Of a stretch of 64,000 nucleotides of DNA, positions 1 through 7,774 are shown piece after piece (positions within the stretch are counted from its first letter, which is position 1; each line of letters opens with the position of its first letter). The stretch is from assembly GCA_963730315.1 (NCBI GenBank), contig CAVSRD010000009.1:1-64000 (forward strand), read 5' to 3'. The notes below the pieces were generated by a model. The model made no database searches. It saw only the letters and a program-made list of their open reading frames with translations, and was not told the origin of the DNA. Source of the DNA: VRUE01 sp963730315 (GTDB lineage Bacteria; Actinomycetota; Thermoleophilia; Solirubrobacterales; 70-9). The position numbers and the translations under genes are program-made.

Positions 1-739
1 GAGCGACGCCGAGCCGCTTGCCGATCAGCGCGATCATGCCGATCGCGGTCTCGTCGCCCGCCAGCGCCGCCTCGGTGACCGCCTTGCCGTCGACCTCCTG
101 GCCCGCGGCGAGCACCTTGCCGAGGGCCGACTCGGGCTCGCTTTCCGCAGCCGCTCGCCCTTCCCGGCCCAGCGCCGTGCCCGAGGCGAGGGTCTCCACG
201 CACCCCCGGTTCGGACAGTTCCCCTGGCAGGCTGGCCCGTCCATCTGAATCGCCACGTGGCCCAGCTCGGCGCCGGCCCCGGTCGAGCCGCGGTAGAGCT
301 CGCCCCCCAGAATCAGGCCGCCGCCGATCCCGGTGCCGATCGTCAGCATCACGGCGTTCTGGGCTCCCTGCGCCGCACCGTAGAGGTGCTCGGCGAGGGC
401 GGCGACGTTGGCGTCGTTGTCGAGGAAGGTCGTCAGGCCGGTCCGTTCCTGGACGAGGTCGCGGATTGGCAGATCCTCGATCGGCAGGTTGACCGCCGAG
501 ATCGCAATGCCCTTGTCGCGATCGATCGTCGCCGGGATCCCCATCCCGACCGCCGCTATCCCGGGGCGCGCGGAGCGGGCCCGCCCGACCTCGTGGACCA
601 GCAGCTCGAACAGCTCGCCCTCGCCGAGCCCGGTCGAGGGCTCGCGGCTCTCCCAGGCGACCTTGGCGTCGGCGTCGAGCACCCCGAGCAGCATCTTCGT
701 GCCGCCCAGATCGATGCCTATCGCTTCGACCTTGCTCAC
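1..739 (-). CDS. ROK-family sugar kinase (glucokinase-like), C-terminus beyond the window
   Basis: Reading the minus strand from a GTG at 739 gives an open frame that runs off the left edge, so the C-terminus is missing. Visible motifs are the N-terminal phosphate loop IDLGGTK (residues 9-15), the catalytic-Asp segment DNDANVAAL, the ATP-binding TIGTGIGGGLI and the ROK zinc motif with His in LGHVAIQ followed by CQGNCPNRGCVE. These identify an ATP-dependent hexose kinase or ROK regulator. No N-terminal helix-turn-helix is present, so a kinase such as glucokinase is favoured; the sugar cannot be told. A TAA lies in frame three codons upstream, so this GTG is the earliest start, with AAGAGAGG just before it. 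It is divergent from the LytR-family gene. Confidence 0.9.
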   Translation of the reverse strand, partial: MSKVEAIGIDLGGTKMLLGVLDADAKVAWESREPSTGLGEGELFELLVHEVGRARSARPGIAAVGMGIPATIDRDKGIAISAVNLPIEDLPIRDLVQERTGLTTFLDNDANVAALAEHLYGAAQGAQNAVMLTIGTGIGGGLILGGELYRGSTGAGAELGHVAIQMDGPACQGNCPNRGCVETLASGTALGREGRAAAESEPESALGKVLAAGQEVDGKAVTEAALAGDETAIGMIALIGKRLGVA

Positions 740-769
740 CTCTCTTTACGGGCGACCGGAGGCATCGGC

Positions 770-2008
770 ATGATTTCTAACCCTTTCATGGCTGACAATG
801 GCGAGCGGCGGCCCCCAGGGCCGCCCGAATACAAGGTTTACCGCTCTCGCAGGGGGCTCCTCCCGCGGTTCCGCAAGCCCGACCTCTCAGGTCTGGGCAA
901 GCGCGGGTGGCGCCGCCCCAAGCTGCCCGAGCGGCCGGGTCGCAAGCCCGGCGCGCGGCCCCCCCGGCCCGGCGCGAGGCGGGCGCTGAAATGGATCGGG
1001 CTGGCAGCGCTCGGCTGGACCTTCCTCAGCTTCCTCGCCTTCGCCGTTTCCGCCCAGCTGCAGGCGTTCAAGCTCTCCGGCGAGGCGAAGTCGGCGCTGC
1101 ACGGCAACCCCTTCCTGCTCCCCACGGCGCAGACGATCCTGGTGCTCGGCACCGATGCCCGCCCGCCCGACACCAAGGAGCCCGGCGCGGCGCCGTCGCA
1201 GAAGTGCTTCGACCAGCAGGCGCACGGTGACGCCCCCCACGACGGCTGTTCGCCGGGCCAGTTCCGCGCCGACACCCTGATGCTGATCCGCGCCGGCGGT
1301 GGCACCTTCCGCAAACTCTCGATCCCGCGCGACAGCTACGCCGAAATCCCCGGCCAGAGCCCGCAGAAGATCAACGCTGCCTACGCGTTCGGTGGGGCCA
1401 AGGCGGAGATCGAAGCCGTCGAGCGGTTCCTCGACATCGAAGTCGACCACGTGGCGATCGTCGACTTCACCGGCTTCGAAGACCTGATCGACGCGGTCGG
1501 TGGCGTCAAGGTGAACGTCCCGCACAAGATCTGCGCCGACATCTCCGGCGGCGCCGGCGGCGGCCAGGGTGGATTCACCCTGCGGCTGGGTAAGGGCGAG
1601 AACACGCTGAACGGGGAAAGGGCGCTGATCTACTCGCGGATCCGCGAGCCGAGTCCCTGCCCCGGACCGGGGCGCAGCGCCTACACGCTGGGCTACAGCG
1701 ACTTCGACCGCGAGCAGGCGCAGCAGGCCGTGATCGGCGGCATCAAGGACCGCCTCACCGACCCGCTCCGCCTCCCCTACAACTTCATCAAGGGGCCGAT
1801 CATCGGCTGGGACGCACCGAAGGCGTTCGTCAGCGACATGGGCTTCTTCACGATGCCGCAGCTGATCCTGGCGGCGGCGATCGGCGGCGAAAGCGCCGCG
1901 GACGTGCTCTGCCAGGGCGCCAACTCGGGCTGCACCAACGGGCCGGGGGACAGCGTCGAGGTGCCCGAATCGGAGCGGCGACGGGCCGTGAAGAAGTTGC
2001 TGGGGTAG
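770..2008 (+). CDS. LytR-CpsA-Psr family cell-wall glycopolymer ligase
   Basis: About 412 residues. A basic, proline-rich cytoplasmic head (about residues 8-70) precedes one membrane helix (about 74-94) and an extracytoplasmic LCP domain. The domain carries VLGTDARP, FRADTLMLIR, the core LSIPRDSYAEIPG, KINAAYAFGG and DAVGGVKVNVP, all hallmarks of enzymes that transfer undecaprenyl-linked glycopolymers onto peptidoglycan. The conserved Arg and Asp residues that bind the polyprenyl pyrophosphate are present. The start at 770 has GGAGG seven bases upstream; a second in-frame ATG at 788 lacks such a site. Two hairpins follow the stop, where the gene converges on an FmdB-type gene. Which polymer is attached cannot be inferred. 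Confidence 0.92.
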   Translation: MISNPFMADNGERRPPGPPEYKVYRSRRGLLPRFRKPDLSGLGKRGWRRPKLPERPGRKPGARPPRPGARRALKWIGLAALGWTFLSFLAFAVSAQLQAFKLSGEAKSALHGNPFLLPTAQTILVLGTDARPPDTKEPGAAPSQKCFDQQAHGDAPHDGCSPGQFRADTLMLIRAGGGTFRKLSIPRDSYAEIPGQSPQKINAAYAFGGAKAEIEAVERFLDIEVDHVAIVDFTGFEDLIDAVGGVKVNVPHKICADISGGAGGGQGGFTLRLGKGENTLNGERALIYSRIREPSPCPGPGRSAYTLGYSDFDREQAQQAVIGGIKDRLTDPLRLPYNFIKGPIIGWDAPKAFVSDMGFFTMPQLILAAAIGGESAADVLCQGANSGCTNGPGDSVEVPESERRRAVKKLLG

Positions 2009-2036
2009 GAGGACAAGGTCACCCCGTCGGCGCCCA

Positions 2037-2077
2037 CCGCCGCCTTCGGCGGCGGAATCTAGTGCCGCTTCGCGGCA
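2037..2077. terminator. Tandem TTCG-loop hairpins between convergent genes
   Basis: Two perfect hairpins stand back to back: 2037-2055 (8-bp GC stem, TTC loop, also readable as a C-TTCG-G tetraloop) and 2063-2077 (6-bp stem, TTC loop). They lie between the convergent LCP and FmdB genes, at the centre of a longer inverted repeat (2009-2034 / 2107-2132). No T-run follows, as is common in high-GC actinobacteria. A bidirectional terminator is the likely role. Confidence 0.7.
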
Positions 2078-2081
2078 AGAA

Positions 2082-2381
2082 TCACTCTGCGGTGCCCGCT
2101 TCGCGAGGCGCCGTCGGGGCCACCTTGTCCTCCTTCTTCCCAGCGGCGTCCTTCCCGCCCTCTGAGGAGCTGCCATTGGCGCCGTCCGAGGCGGCGCCGG
2201 CCTTCTTCTTCCCGTAATCGGTGTTGTGGAAGCCCGAGCCCTTGAAGTGAATCGCCACCGGGTGCAGGACGCGCTCGGCCGAAGCGCCGCACTCCTGGCA
2301 CTCGCTCAGCGGCTCGTCGCTCATCCTCTGGATCACGTCGAAGACGTGCCCGTTGGCGCACTTGTACTCGTAGATCGGCAT
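2082..2381 (-). CDS. FmdB-family zinc-ribbon protein
   Basis: 99 residues. The N-terminus MPIYEYKCANGHVFD with a later CQECG is the FmdB/CxxC_CxxC regulatory zinc ribbon (Cys8 with the GH pair, then Cys28 and Cys31). The segment HFKGSGFHNTDYGKKK is the usual continuation. The last 35 residues are low-complexity (Ala, Gly, Ser, Lys, Glu) and probably disordered. The family is widespread and often annotated as a putative regulator; its true job is unknown. A -10-like GATAAT stands about 11 nt before the ATG. Part of its C-terminal coding sequence is present as an inverted near-copy just after the LCP gene. Confidence 0.85.
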   Translation of the reverse strand: MPIYEYKCANGHVFDVIQRMSDEPLSECQECGASAERVLHPVAIHFKGSGFHNTDYGKKKAGAASDGANGSSSEGGKDAAGKKEDKVAPTAPREAGTAE

Positions 2382-2447
2382 TGCGCGGGCGGATTATCGC
2401 AGTCGGCAGCGGCAGGACCGGGCGCAGCGCCCCTGCGGCGTCCTCTC

Positions 2448-2453
2448 TATACC
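2448..2453 (+). promoter_or_regulatory. -10 box of glyS, near-leaderless
   Basis: TATACC, with 9 nt between its end and the glyS ATG at 2463. Transcription would begin at or within 1-3 nt of the start codon. No Shine-Dalgarno sequence is present. Confidence 0.5.
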
Positions 2454-2462
2454 GTTCTGCCG

Positions 2463-3851
2463 ATGGCAGCCAACCCCGAGACCGGCTCGGCCGTGACGAC
2501 GATGGAGGAGATCGTCGCGCTCTGCAAACGACGCGGCTTCGTCTTCCCCTCCTCGGAGATCTACGGCGGGCTCGGTTCGACCTACGACTACGGCCACTAC
2601 GGGGTGCTGCTCAAGAACAACGTCAAGGCCGAGTGGTGGCGGGCGATGCTGCAGGAGCGCGACGACATCGTGGCGCTCGACTCGGCGATCATCCAGCACC
2701 CCCGTGTGTGGGAGGCCTCGGGGCACCTGGAGGGCTTCACCGACCCGCTCGTCCAGTGCCTCGGCGAGTGCAAGAAGCGCTGGCGCGAGGATCACCTGCG
2801 TGAGGACGTCGAAGCCGAAGGCGGCGACCCGGACACCGAGCTGCGCTGCCCGGAGTGCGGCGGCGAGCTCTCCGAGCCTCGCCAGTTCAACCTGATGTTC
2901 CAGACCCATATCGGCCCCGTTGCAGACGCCGGCTCGGAGGTCTACCTGCGGCCGGAGACCGCGCAGGGGATCTTCATCAACTTCAAGAACGTGCTCGGCT
3001 TCGCCCGCAAGAAGCCGCCATTCGGGATCGCCCAGGTCGGCAAGTCGTTCCGCAACGAGATCACCCCCGGCAACTTCATCTTCCGCACCCGCGAGTTCGA
3101 GCAGATGGAGATGGAGTTCTTCGTGCCCGCCGGGGATGCCGAGGAGTGGCACCGGACGTGGATCGCCGAGCGCGAGCGCTGGTACACGGAGCTCGGCATT
3201 CGTCCCGACTTCCTGCGGGTCCGCCCGCACGGCGCCGAGGAGCTCTCTCACTACTCCTCGGCGACCAGCGACATCGAGTACCTGTTCCCGATCGGCTGGT
3301 CGGAGCTGGAGGGGATCGCCAACCGCGGCGACTTCGACCTCACGCAGCACGCCAAGCTCAGCGGCGAGAAGCTCGGGTACTTCGACCAGCAGACCAAAGA
3401 GCGCTACGTCCCCCACGTGATCGAGCCCGCCGCCGGCACCGACCGCGCCGCCCTCGCCTTCCTGGTCGACGCCTACGACGTCGAGGAGGTCGAGGGCCGC
3501 CAGCGCACCGTGCTCCGCCTCCACCCCCGCCTCGCTCCGGTCAAGGCGGCCATCCTCCCCCTCGTCTCCAAGGAGGGCATGCCGGAGAAGGCCCGGGAGG
3601 TCTTCGAGGCGGTTCGCCGCCGCGTCCCCGCCGAGTTCGACGAGGGCGGCTCGATCGGCAAGCGCTACCGCCGCCAGGACGAGATCGGCACCCCATGGGG
3701 CATAACCGTCGACGGCGAGACGATGGATGACGACACCGTCACCCTGCGCGACCGCGACTCGCTCGAGCAGACCCGCGTCCCGATCGAGGGGCTCGCCGAG
3801 GAGCTCACGAACCGCCTCGCCCAGCCCTGGCGCAGCCCGAAGCTGGGCTGA
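2463..3851 (+). CDS. glyS: Glycine--tRNA ligase (homodimeric type)
   Basis: 462 residues, the usual length of the single-chain alpha2 glycyl-tRNA synthetase. It charges tRNA-Gly with glycine in the cytoplasm. Visible are the N-terminal catalytic start (IVALCKRRGFVFPSSEIYGG), class II motif 2 in FRNEITPGNFIFRTREFEQ, a Cys-pair zinc-type insertion (CLGECKKR...CPECGG), LRPETAQGIF, and a C-terminal anticodon-binding domain starting near LAPVKAAILPL and containing GTPWGITVD. The ATG at 2463 is chosen because the frame further upstream looks like noncoding read-through and a -10 box lies directly before it. An ATG at 2502 is a less likely alternative. Confidence 0.97.
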   Translation: MAANPETGSAVTTMEEIVALCKRRGFVFPSSEIYGGLGSTYDYGHYGVLLKNNVKAEWWRAMLQERDDIVALDSAIIQHPRVWEASGHLEGFTDPLVQCLGECKKRWREDHLREDVEAEGGDPDTELRCPECGGELSEPRQFNLMFQTHIGPVADAGSEVYLRPETAQGIFINFKNVLGFARKKPPFGIAQVGKSFRNEITPGNFIFRTREFEQMEMEFFVPAGDAEEWHRTWIAERERWYTELGIRPDFLRVRPHGAEELSHYSSATSDIEYLFPIGWSELEGIANRGDFDLTQHAKLSGEKLGYFDQQTKERYVPHVIEPAAGTDRAALAFLVDAYDVEEVEGRQRTVLRLHPRLAPVKAAILPLVSKEGMPEKAREVFEAVRRRVPAEFDEGGSIGKRYRRQDEIGTPWGITVDGETMDDDTVTLRDRDSLEQTRVPIEGLAEELTNRLAQPWRSPKLG

Positions 3852-3878
3852 GTCGGCGATCGGCGACGCGGTCTGCCC

Positions 3879-3884
3879 TATTCT
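3879..3884 (+). promoter_or_regulatory. -10 box of the MFS gene, leaderless
   Basis: TATTCT ends 7 nt before the ATG at 3892, the spacing expected when transcription starts on the A of the start codon. No ribosome-binding site is seen. Confidence 0.5.
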
Positions 3885-3891
3885 CGCCGCG

Positions 3892-5160
3892 ATGACGACC
3901 AGCCTGTTTCGCGATCGGGATTTCCGGTTGGTCGCGGCATCGGTGGGGCTCTCGGCGCTCGGGGACTGGGTGGCGATCGTGGCGTTGGGCCTGCACGTCA
4001 AGGACGCGACCGACTCGGGTTTCGCGGTGGCGGCGTTGTGGATCTGCCTGTTCGGGCCGTCTGTGTTGGTCGCCGGCTGGGCTGGGCTGCTGGTCGACCG
4101 GATCGAGGCGACCCGGTTGCTGGCCGGGGTCTCGGCACTCGGGGCGATCGCCTCGGTCGCGCTCGGCCTCTCCAGTGCCCTGGCGCCGGTGCTCGTCCTC
4201 ACCGCCGTCCTCGGCGTCGTCTTCGCCACCTCCTCCCCGGCCGAGTTCTCGCTGGTTCCGCCGCTCGCCGGCGAGGCGCGGATCCAGGAGGCGAACGGGC
4301 ACATCGAGACGGTCCGCTACGTCGGCTTCGGCGCCGGCCCGCTGCTCGGTGGCCTGCTCTTCGGCCTTGGGGGTCTCGAGCTGGCGATGCTGGTCGACGC
4401 TGTTTCCTTCGTCTTCGTCGCGATCTCCGCCCTGTCGCTGCGGGTACGGCGGCGCCCCGAGGCGCTGGATGAGACGGAGCGCACGCCGCGCGCCCGCGAC
4501 GGCGTCGCCTTCCTCTTCCGCGATCGGCTGCTGGCCCTGGTGATGACGGTCGCCTTCACCTCGTTGCTCTTCATGTCCGCGGTTTGGGTAGCCGAGCTGT
4601 TCTTCGTCGTGGACGTTCTCGGGCGCGGCGAAGTCTCATACGGCGCGATGCTCTCGATCTGGACCCTCGGCATGGCGCTGGGGGCGATGCTGGTCTCCCG
4701 CCGCGTCGCGGTTGGTGCCGTCGCCGCCGCCGGTCTGCTCGCCGCCACGATCCAGGGGGCGGCGCTGGCCCTGCCGGCCCTGTGGCTCAGCTTCGCCTTC
4801 TTTCTCGCCTGCTCGCTCGTGGGCGGCACCGCGCACGGGCTGAAGAACGTGATGTTCCGCAGCCTGATCCACGTCCGCGTCCCCGACCGCCTGCACGGCC
4901 GCGCCTTCGCCGCCTACAACGGCATCCGTAACACCGCCGAGCTGGGCGCCTTCGCGGCGGGCGGGCTGCTCGTCGCCGCGATCGGCGCGAGGGGCACGCT
5001 CGCCTACGCCGGCGGCCTCTCGGCCCTGGCCGGGCTGACCGGGGTGCTGGCGCTGCTGCGCATGTACCGCGGTTGGGTCCCAACCGGCCCGATCGGCCCG
5101 CCGATCGAGGCCTTCGGCGGCAGCGCCGAGCCACCGGGTCCGGGGCAGCCCGCGAGATAG
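3892..5160 (+). CDS. MFS transporter, EntS-like (MFS_3) exporter
   Basis: 422 residues with about 12 hydrophobic helices and the usual basic loop between the two halves (RVRRRPEALDETERTPRAR). The N-terminus FRDRDFRLVAASVGLSALGDW and the helix-2/3 segment containing GWAGLLVDRIEATRLL match the MFS_3 / enterobactin-exporter-like branch of proton-coupled drug or siderophore efflux proteins. No siderophore or drug-resistance genes are nearby, so the substrate is unknown. It stands alone and runs convergently toward the FKBP gene. Confidence 0.88.
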   Translation: MTTSLFRDRDFRLVAASVGLSALGDWVAIVALGLHVKDATDSGFAVAALWICLFGPSVLVAGWAGLLVDRIEATRLLAGVSALGAIASVALGLSSALAPVLVLTAVLGVVFATSSPAEFSLVPPLAGEARIQEANGHIETVRYVGFGAGPLLGGLLFGLGGLELAMLVDAVSFVFVAISALSLRVRRRPEALDETERTPRARDGVAFLFRDRLLALVMTVAFTSLLFMSAVWVAELFFVVDVLGRGEVSYGAMLSIWTLGMALGAMLVSRRVAVGAVAAAGLLAATIQGAALALPALWLSFAFFLACSLVGGTAHGLKNVMFRSLIHVRVPDRLHGRAFAAYNGIRNTAELGAFAAGGLLVAAIGARGTLAYAGGLSALAGLTGVLALLRMYRGWVPTGPIGPPIEAFGGSAEPPGPGQPAR

Positions 5161-5200
5161 TGGGAGGCGGTGCCCGAAAGAATCGCGATCCGCGTCGAGG

Positions 5201-5686
5201 CTAACCGACCGCCAGCAGGTCGATCACGAAGACGAGGGTTTCGTTCGGCCCGATATTCGGCGGTGCGCCGGTTTCGCCGTAGGCGAGTTCAGGCGGAATG
5301 ATCAGCTCGCGGCGCCCTCCGACCTTCATCCCTTCGACTCCCTGTTCCCATCCCGGGATCACCTGGCCGGCGCCGAGCTGGAAGCTGAACGGTTCGTTGC
5401 GGCTCCAGGAGGAGTCGAATTCCTTGCCGTTCTTGTAGTCGACGCCGACGTACTGGACGGTGACTTCGTCGCCCGACTTCGCTTCGACGCCGCTCCCTTC
5501 TTCGATTTCCTTGGTGACCAGCCTCTTCGGAGGCGCGCCCTTCGGCACCGTCACCTTGGGCTTGGTCTTCTTCGCGGTGCTGGTCGTTTCGCCCGTTGAG
5601 CTCGATTCGCTCGAGGAAGAGCTGCCGCCGCACCCGGCCGCGGCCAGGGCGACGCAAACCGCGATCGTCAGCATCGGCGCCTTCAT
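5201..5686 (-). CDS. FKBP-type peptidyl-prolyl isomerase lipoprotein
   Basis: 161 residues. A signal peptide ends in a lipobox (AAAGCGG, Cys19), so the protein should be lipid-anchored outside the membrane. A Ser/Thr-rich linker and a Lys/Pro stretch follow. The FKBP domain spans about residues 55-161: GDEVTVQYVGVDYKNGKEFDSSW, FQLGAGQVIPGWEQGVEGMKVGGRRELIIPP and YG. Active-site aromatics Tyr, Phe and Trp are present. It probably assists folding of exported proteins. A TACGAT box lies 9 nt before the ATG (5696-5701). Confidence 0.94.
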   Translation of the reverse strand: MKAPMLTIAVCVALAAAGCGGSSSSSESSSTGETTSTAKKTKPKVTVPKGAPPKRLVTKEIEEGSGVEAKSGDEVTVQYVGVDYKNGKEFDSSWSRNEPFSFQLGAGQVIPGWEQGVEGMKVGGRRELIIPPELAYGETGAPPNIGPNETLVFVIDLLAVG

Positions 5687-5734
5687 CCCGAGCGCATCGT
5701 ATGGGAGCCGCGGCGGCGGCGCAGCGCGGGCGCC

Positions 5735-6100
5735 TCAGCCCTTGCCCGAGATCAGGTCCCAGGCCCGGCGCAGCTTGTCGTGGAGGCCGGGCGGGACGAG
5801 GTCGTCTGGGCCGACCTCGACCTCGCCCGGGTTGGCGGTTGGCCTGGGCAGCCGCTCCGCCGCGGCGGCGTCGATCGTCAGGACAACGCCGCGCTCGTAG
5901 ACCTCGGCCACCTGCGAGGCGTCGACGAAGCGATGCCCGCCCGGCAGGGAGGTGGTGTCGAGCACGAACCCGTCGAAGATGTCGAGCCCGGGGTCGCCGA
6001 GCACGTGCCGGACCTCGCCGAGGTCGCTTCCGTCGCTCGAGTAGACCCGCGCACCCTCGTCGAGGGCCAGGTAGGAGCTCGGCTGGCCCAACTCAGGCAC
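5735..6100 (-). CDS. PRC-barrel-like domain protein
   Basis: 121 residues starting at GTG. The first half (VYSSDGSDLGEVRHVLGDPGLDIFDGFVLDTTSLPGGHRFVDASQVAEVYERGVVLTI) has the G-x-x-L-G-x-V pattern and beta-rich layout of PRC-barrel proteins, small domains found in ribosome maturation factor RimM and in photosynthetic reaction-centre H subunits. The C-terminal 40 residues are acidic and proline-rich and end in a short amphipathic helix. No partner is evident. It is divergent from the acyl-CoA ligase, with a TATGCT box 6 nt before its GTG (6107-6112). Confidence 0.75.
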   Translation of the reverse strand: MPELGQPSSYLALDEGARVYSSDGSDLGEVRHVLGDPGLDIFDGFVLDTTSLPGGHRFVDASQVAEVYERGVVLTIDAAAAERLPRPTANPGEVEVGPDDLVPPGLHDKLRRAWDLISGKG

Positions 6101-6106
6101 TGGCTG

Positions 6107-6155
6107 AGCATATCCGGGGGCAACGCTTGTCGCCCGGGCGGGTCGCGGCTATCCT
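6107..6155. promoter_or_regulatory. Divergent -10 boxes for the PRC-barrel and acyl-CoA ligase genes
   Basis: On the minus strand TATGCT (6107-6112) ends 6 nt before the GTG of the PRC-barrel gene. On the plus strand TATCCT (6150-6155) ends 10 nt before the ATG of the ligase at 6166, which is preceded by a short GGGAG. Both genes would have very short or no leaders. Confidence 0.45.
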
Positions 6156-6165
6156 CGGCCGGGAG

Positions 6166-7665
6166 ATGGCACTCAACCTCGCCTCGCTGCTGACCGAGAG
6201 CGCCGATCGCTCCCCGGACGCCCCGGCGATCCGGCTCGGCGAGGGCGAGTTGAGCTACGCCGAGCTGGACGACCGCAGCGCCCGGCTGGCGACCCTGCTG
6301 CGCGAGAAGGGCGTCGGGCAGGGCGACCGGATCGGCGTGATGCTGCCCAACGTGCCCGAGTTCCCGGTCGCCTACTACGGCGTGCTGCGGGCCGGCGGGA
6401 TCGTCGTGCCGATGAACGTGCTGCTGAAGGAGCGCGAGATCGCCTTCTACCTGGAGGACTCGGGGGCGAAGCTGCTGCTCGCCTGGCACGGCTTCGCCGA
6501 GGAGGCCCGGGCCGGGGCCGCCGACGCCGGCGCCGAGCTGGTCGAGGTCGAGCCGGCCGCCCTCGCGGCGATGCTGGCCGAGCTGGAGCCGAGCCCCGGT
6601 GTCGCCGACACCGCCGAGGACGACATCGCTGTGCTCCTCTACACCTCGGGCACGACCGGCAAGCCGAAGGGCGCCGAGCTGACCCACCTCAACCTCGCCC
6701 GCAACGCCGAGATCTCCTCCCGCACCACCTGCGAGGTCGGCGCCGGCGACGTCGTGCTCGGCGCCCTCCCCCTCTTCCACTCCTTCGGCCAGACGGTCGG
6801 CATGAACGCCTCGCTGCGGGTCGGCGCCTGCCTCACCCTGGTGCCCAAATTCGACCCCGGCGACGCGCTGGCGACGATGCAGCGCGACCGCGTCACCCAC
6901 TTCTACGGGGTGCCGACGATGTTCGGTGCCCTCCTGCACCACCCCGAGCGCGAGCGCTTCGACGCCTCGGCGCTGCGCACCTGCGTCACCGGCGGCGCCT
7001 CAATGCCGGTCGAGGTGCTGCGCGGCTTCGAGGAGGCCTTCGGGGCGAAGGTGCTCGAGGGATACGGCCTCTCGGAGACTTCCCCTGTCGCCAGCTCCAA
7101 CCACCCGGACATGGAGCGCAAGCCGGGCTCGATCGGGACGCCGATCGAGGGAGTCGAGATGCGGGTCCTCGACGAGAACGACGAGCCGGTCGAGCAGGGC
7201 TCGGTGGGGGAGATCGTGATCCGCGGCCACAACATCATGAAGGGCTACTGGCAGCGCCCCGAGGCCACCGCGGAGGCGATGCGGGGCGGCTGGTTCCACA
7301 GCGGCGACATGGCCCGCGTCGACGAGGACGGCTACTTCTACATCGTCGATCGCAAGAAGGACCTGATCATCCGCGGCGGCTACAACGTCTACCCGCGCGA
7401 GGTCGAGGAGGTCCTCTACGAGCACCCGAAGATCCGCGAAGCGGCTGTGGTCGGCGTCCCCCACGACGAGTGGGGCGAGGAGATCGGCGCCGCGGTCGTC
7501 CTGCACGAGGGCGAGGAGCTGGGCCCCGAGGAGGTCAGCGCCTACGTCAAGGACCGGATCGCCGCCTACAAGTACCCGCGGGTCGTCTGGTTCCTCGACG
7601 ACCTGCCCAAGGGCCCGACCGGCAAGATCCTCAAGCGGGAGATCGAGACCCCCGCGGCCGCCTGA
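6166..7665 (+). CDS. Long-chain fatty-acid--CoA ligase (AMP-binding)
   Basis: 499 residues, typical length for a short-form acyl-CoA synthetase. It activates a carboxylic acid to acyl-AMP and then acyl-CoA. Motifs in order: A3 phosphate loop YTSGTTGKPKGAE, A5 YGLSETSP, A7/A8 WFHSGDMARVDEDGYFYIVDRKKDLIIRGG (written here only to mark the hinge), NVYPREVEE, and the A10 lysine in GPTGKILKRE. The family makes medium- or long-chain fatty acyl-CoA; chain length is not readable. It is followed at 109 bp by the R2-like/SCP2 gene, another lipid-related protein, but a palindromic promoter region separates them. Confidence 0.93.
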   Translation: MALNLASLLTESADRSPDAPAIRLGEGELSYAELDDRSARLATLLREKGVGQGDRIGVMLPNVPEFPVAYYGVLRAGGIVVPMNVLLKEREIAFYLEDSGAKLLLAWHGFAEEARAGAADAGAELVEVEPAALAAMLAELEPSPGVADTAEDDIAVLLYTSGTTGKPKGAELTHLNLARNAEISSRTTCEVGAGDVVLGALPLFHSFGQTVGMNASLRVGACLTLVPKFDPGDALATMQRDRVTHFYGVPTMFGALLHHPERERFDASALRTCVTGGASMPVEVLRGFEEAFGAKVLEGYGLSETSPVASSNHPDMERKPGSIGTPIEGVEMRVLDENDEPVEQGSVGEIVIRGHNIMKGYWQRPEATAEAMRGGWFHSGDMARVDEDGYFYIVDRKKDLIIRGGYNVYPREVEEVLYEHPKIREAAVVGVPHDEWGEEIGAAVVLHEGEELGPEEVSAYVKDRIAAYKYPRVVWFLDDLPKGPTGKILKREIETPAAA

Positions 7666-7685
7666 CGGAGCTCACCCGTCGACAA

Positions 7686-7716
7686 ACTGGCCAGCTGGCC
7701 AGTCGCGCGCTAGTCT
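7686..7716 (+). promoter_or_regulatory. 18-bp perfect palindrome overlapping the promoter of the R2-like gene
   Basis: A perfect 18-bp palindrome (7686-7703, arms of 9, centre CCAGCTGG) lies directly upstream of a TAGTCT -10-like box at 7711-7716, so it covers the -35 region. Such a site fits a dimeric repressor of TetR type; a TetR gene lies 5 kb downstream, but the link is inference. Confidence 0.5.
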
Positions 7717-7774
7717 CCTATGGGACAGGAGCCCGAGCCGGCGCCGGGAGGCGCCCGATTCCCGAGGAGAAGAG

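Noticed and set aside
257..769. Long plus-strand open frame running into the LytR-family gene from the left
   Set aside because: It is the opposite-strand shadow of the ROK kinase; the real gene starts at 770 with GGAGG upstream.
887..2176. Long minus-strand frame over the LytR-family gene
   Set aside because: Composition of a shadow in high-GC DNA; the plus strand encodes an unmistakable LCP domain.
5878..6942. Minus-strand frame across the acyl-CoA ligase
   Set aside because: It overlaps a gene with complete adenylation motifs and has no family-like sequence of its own.
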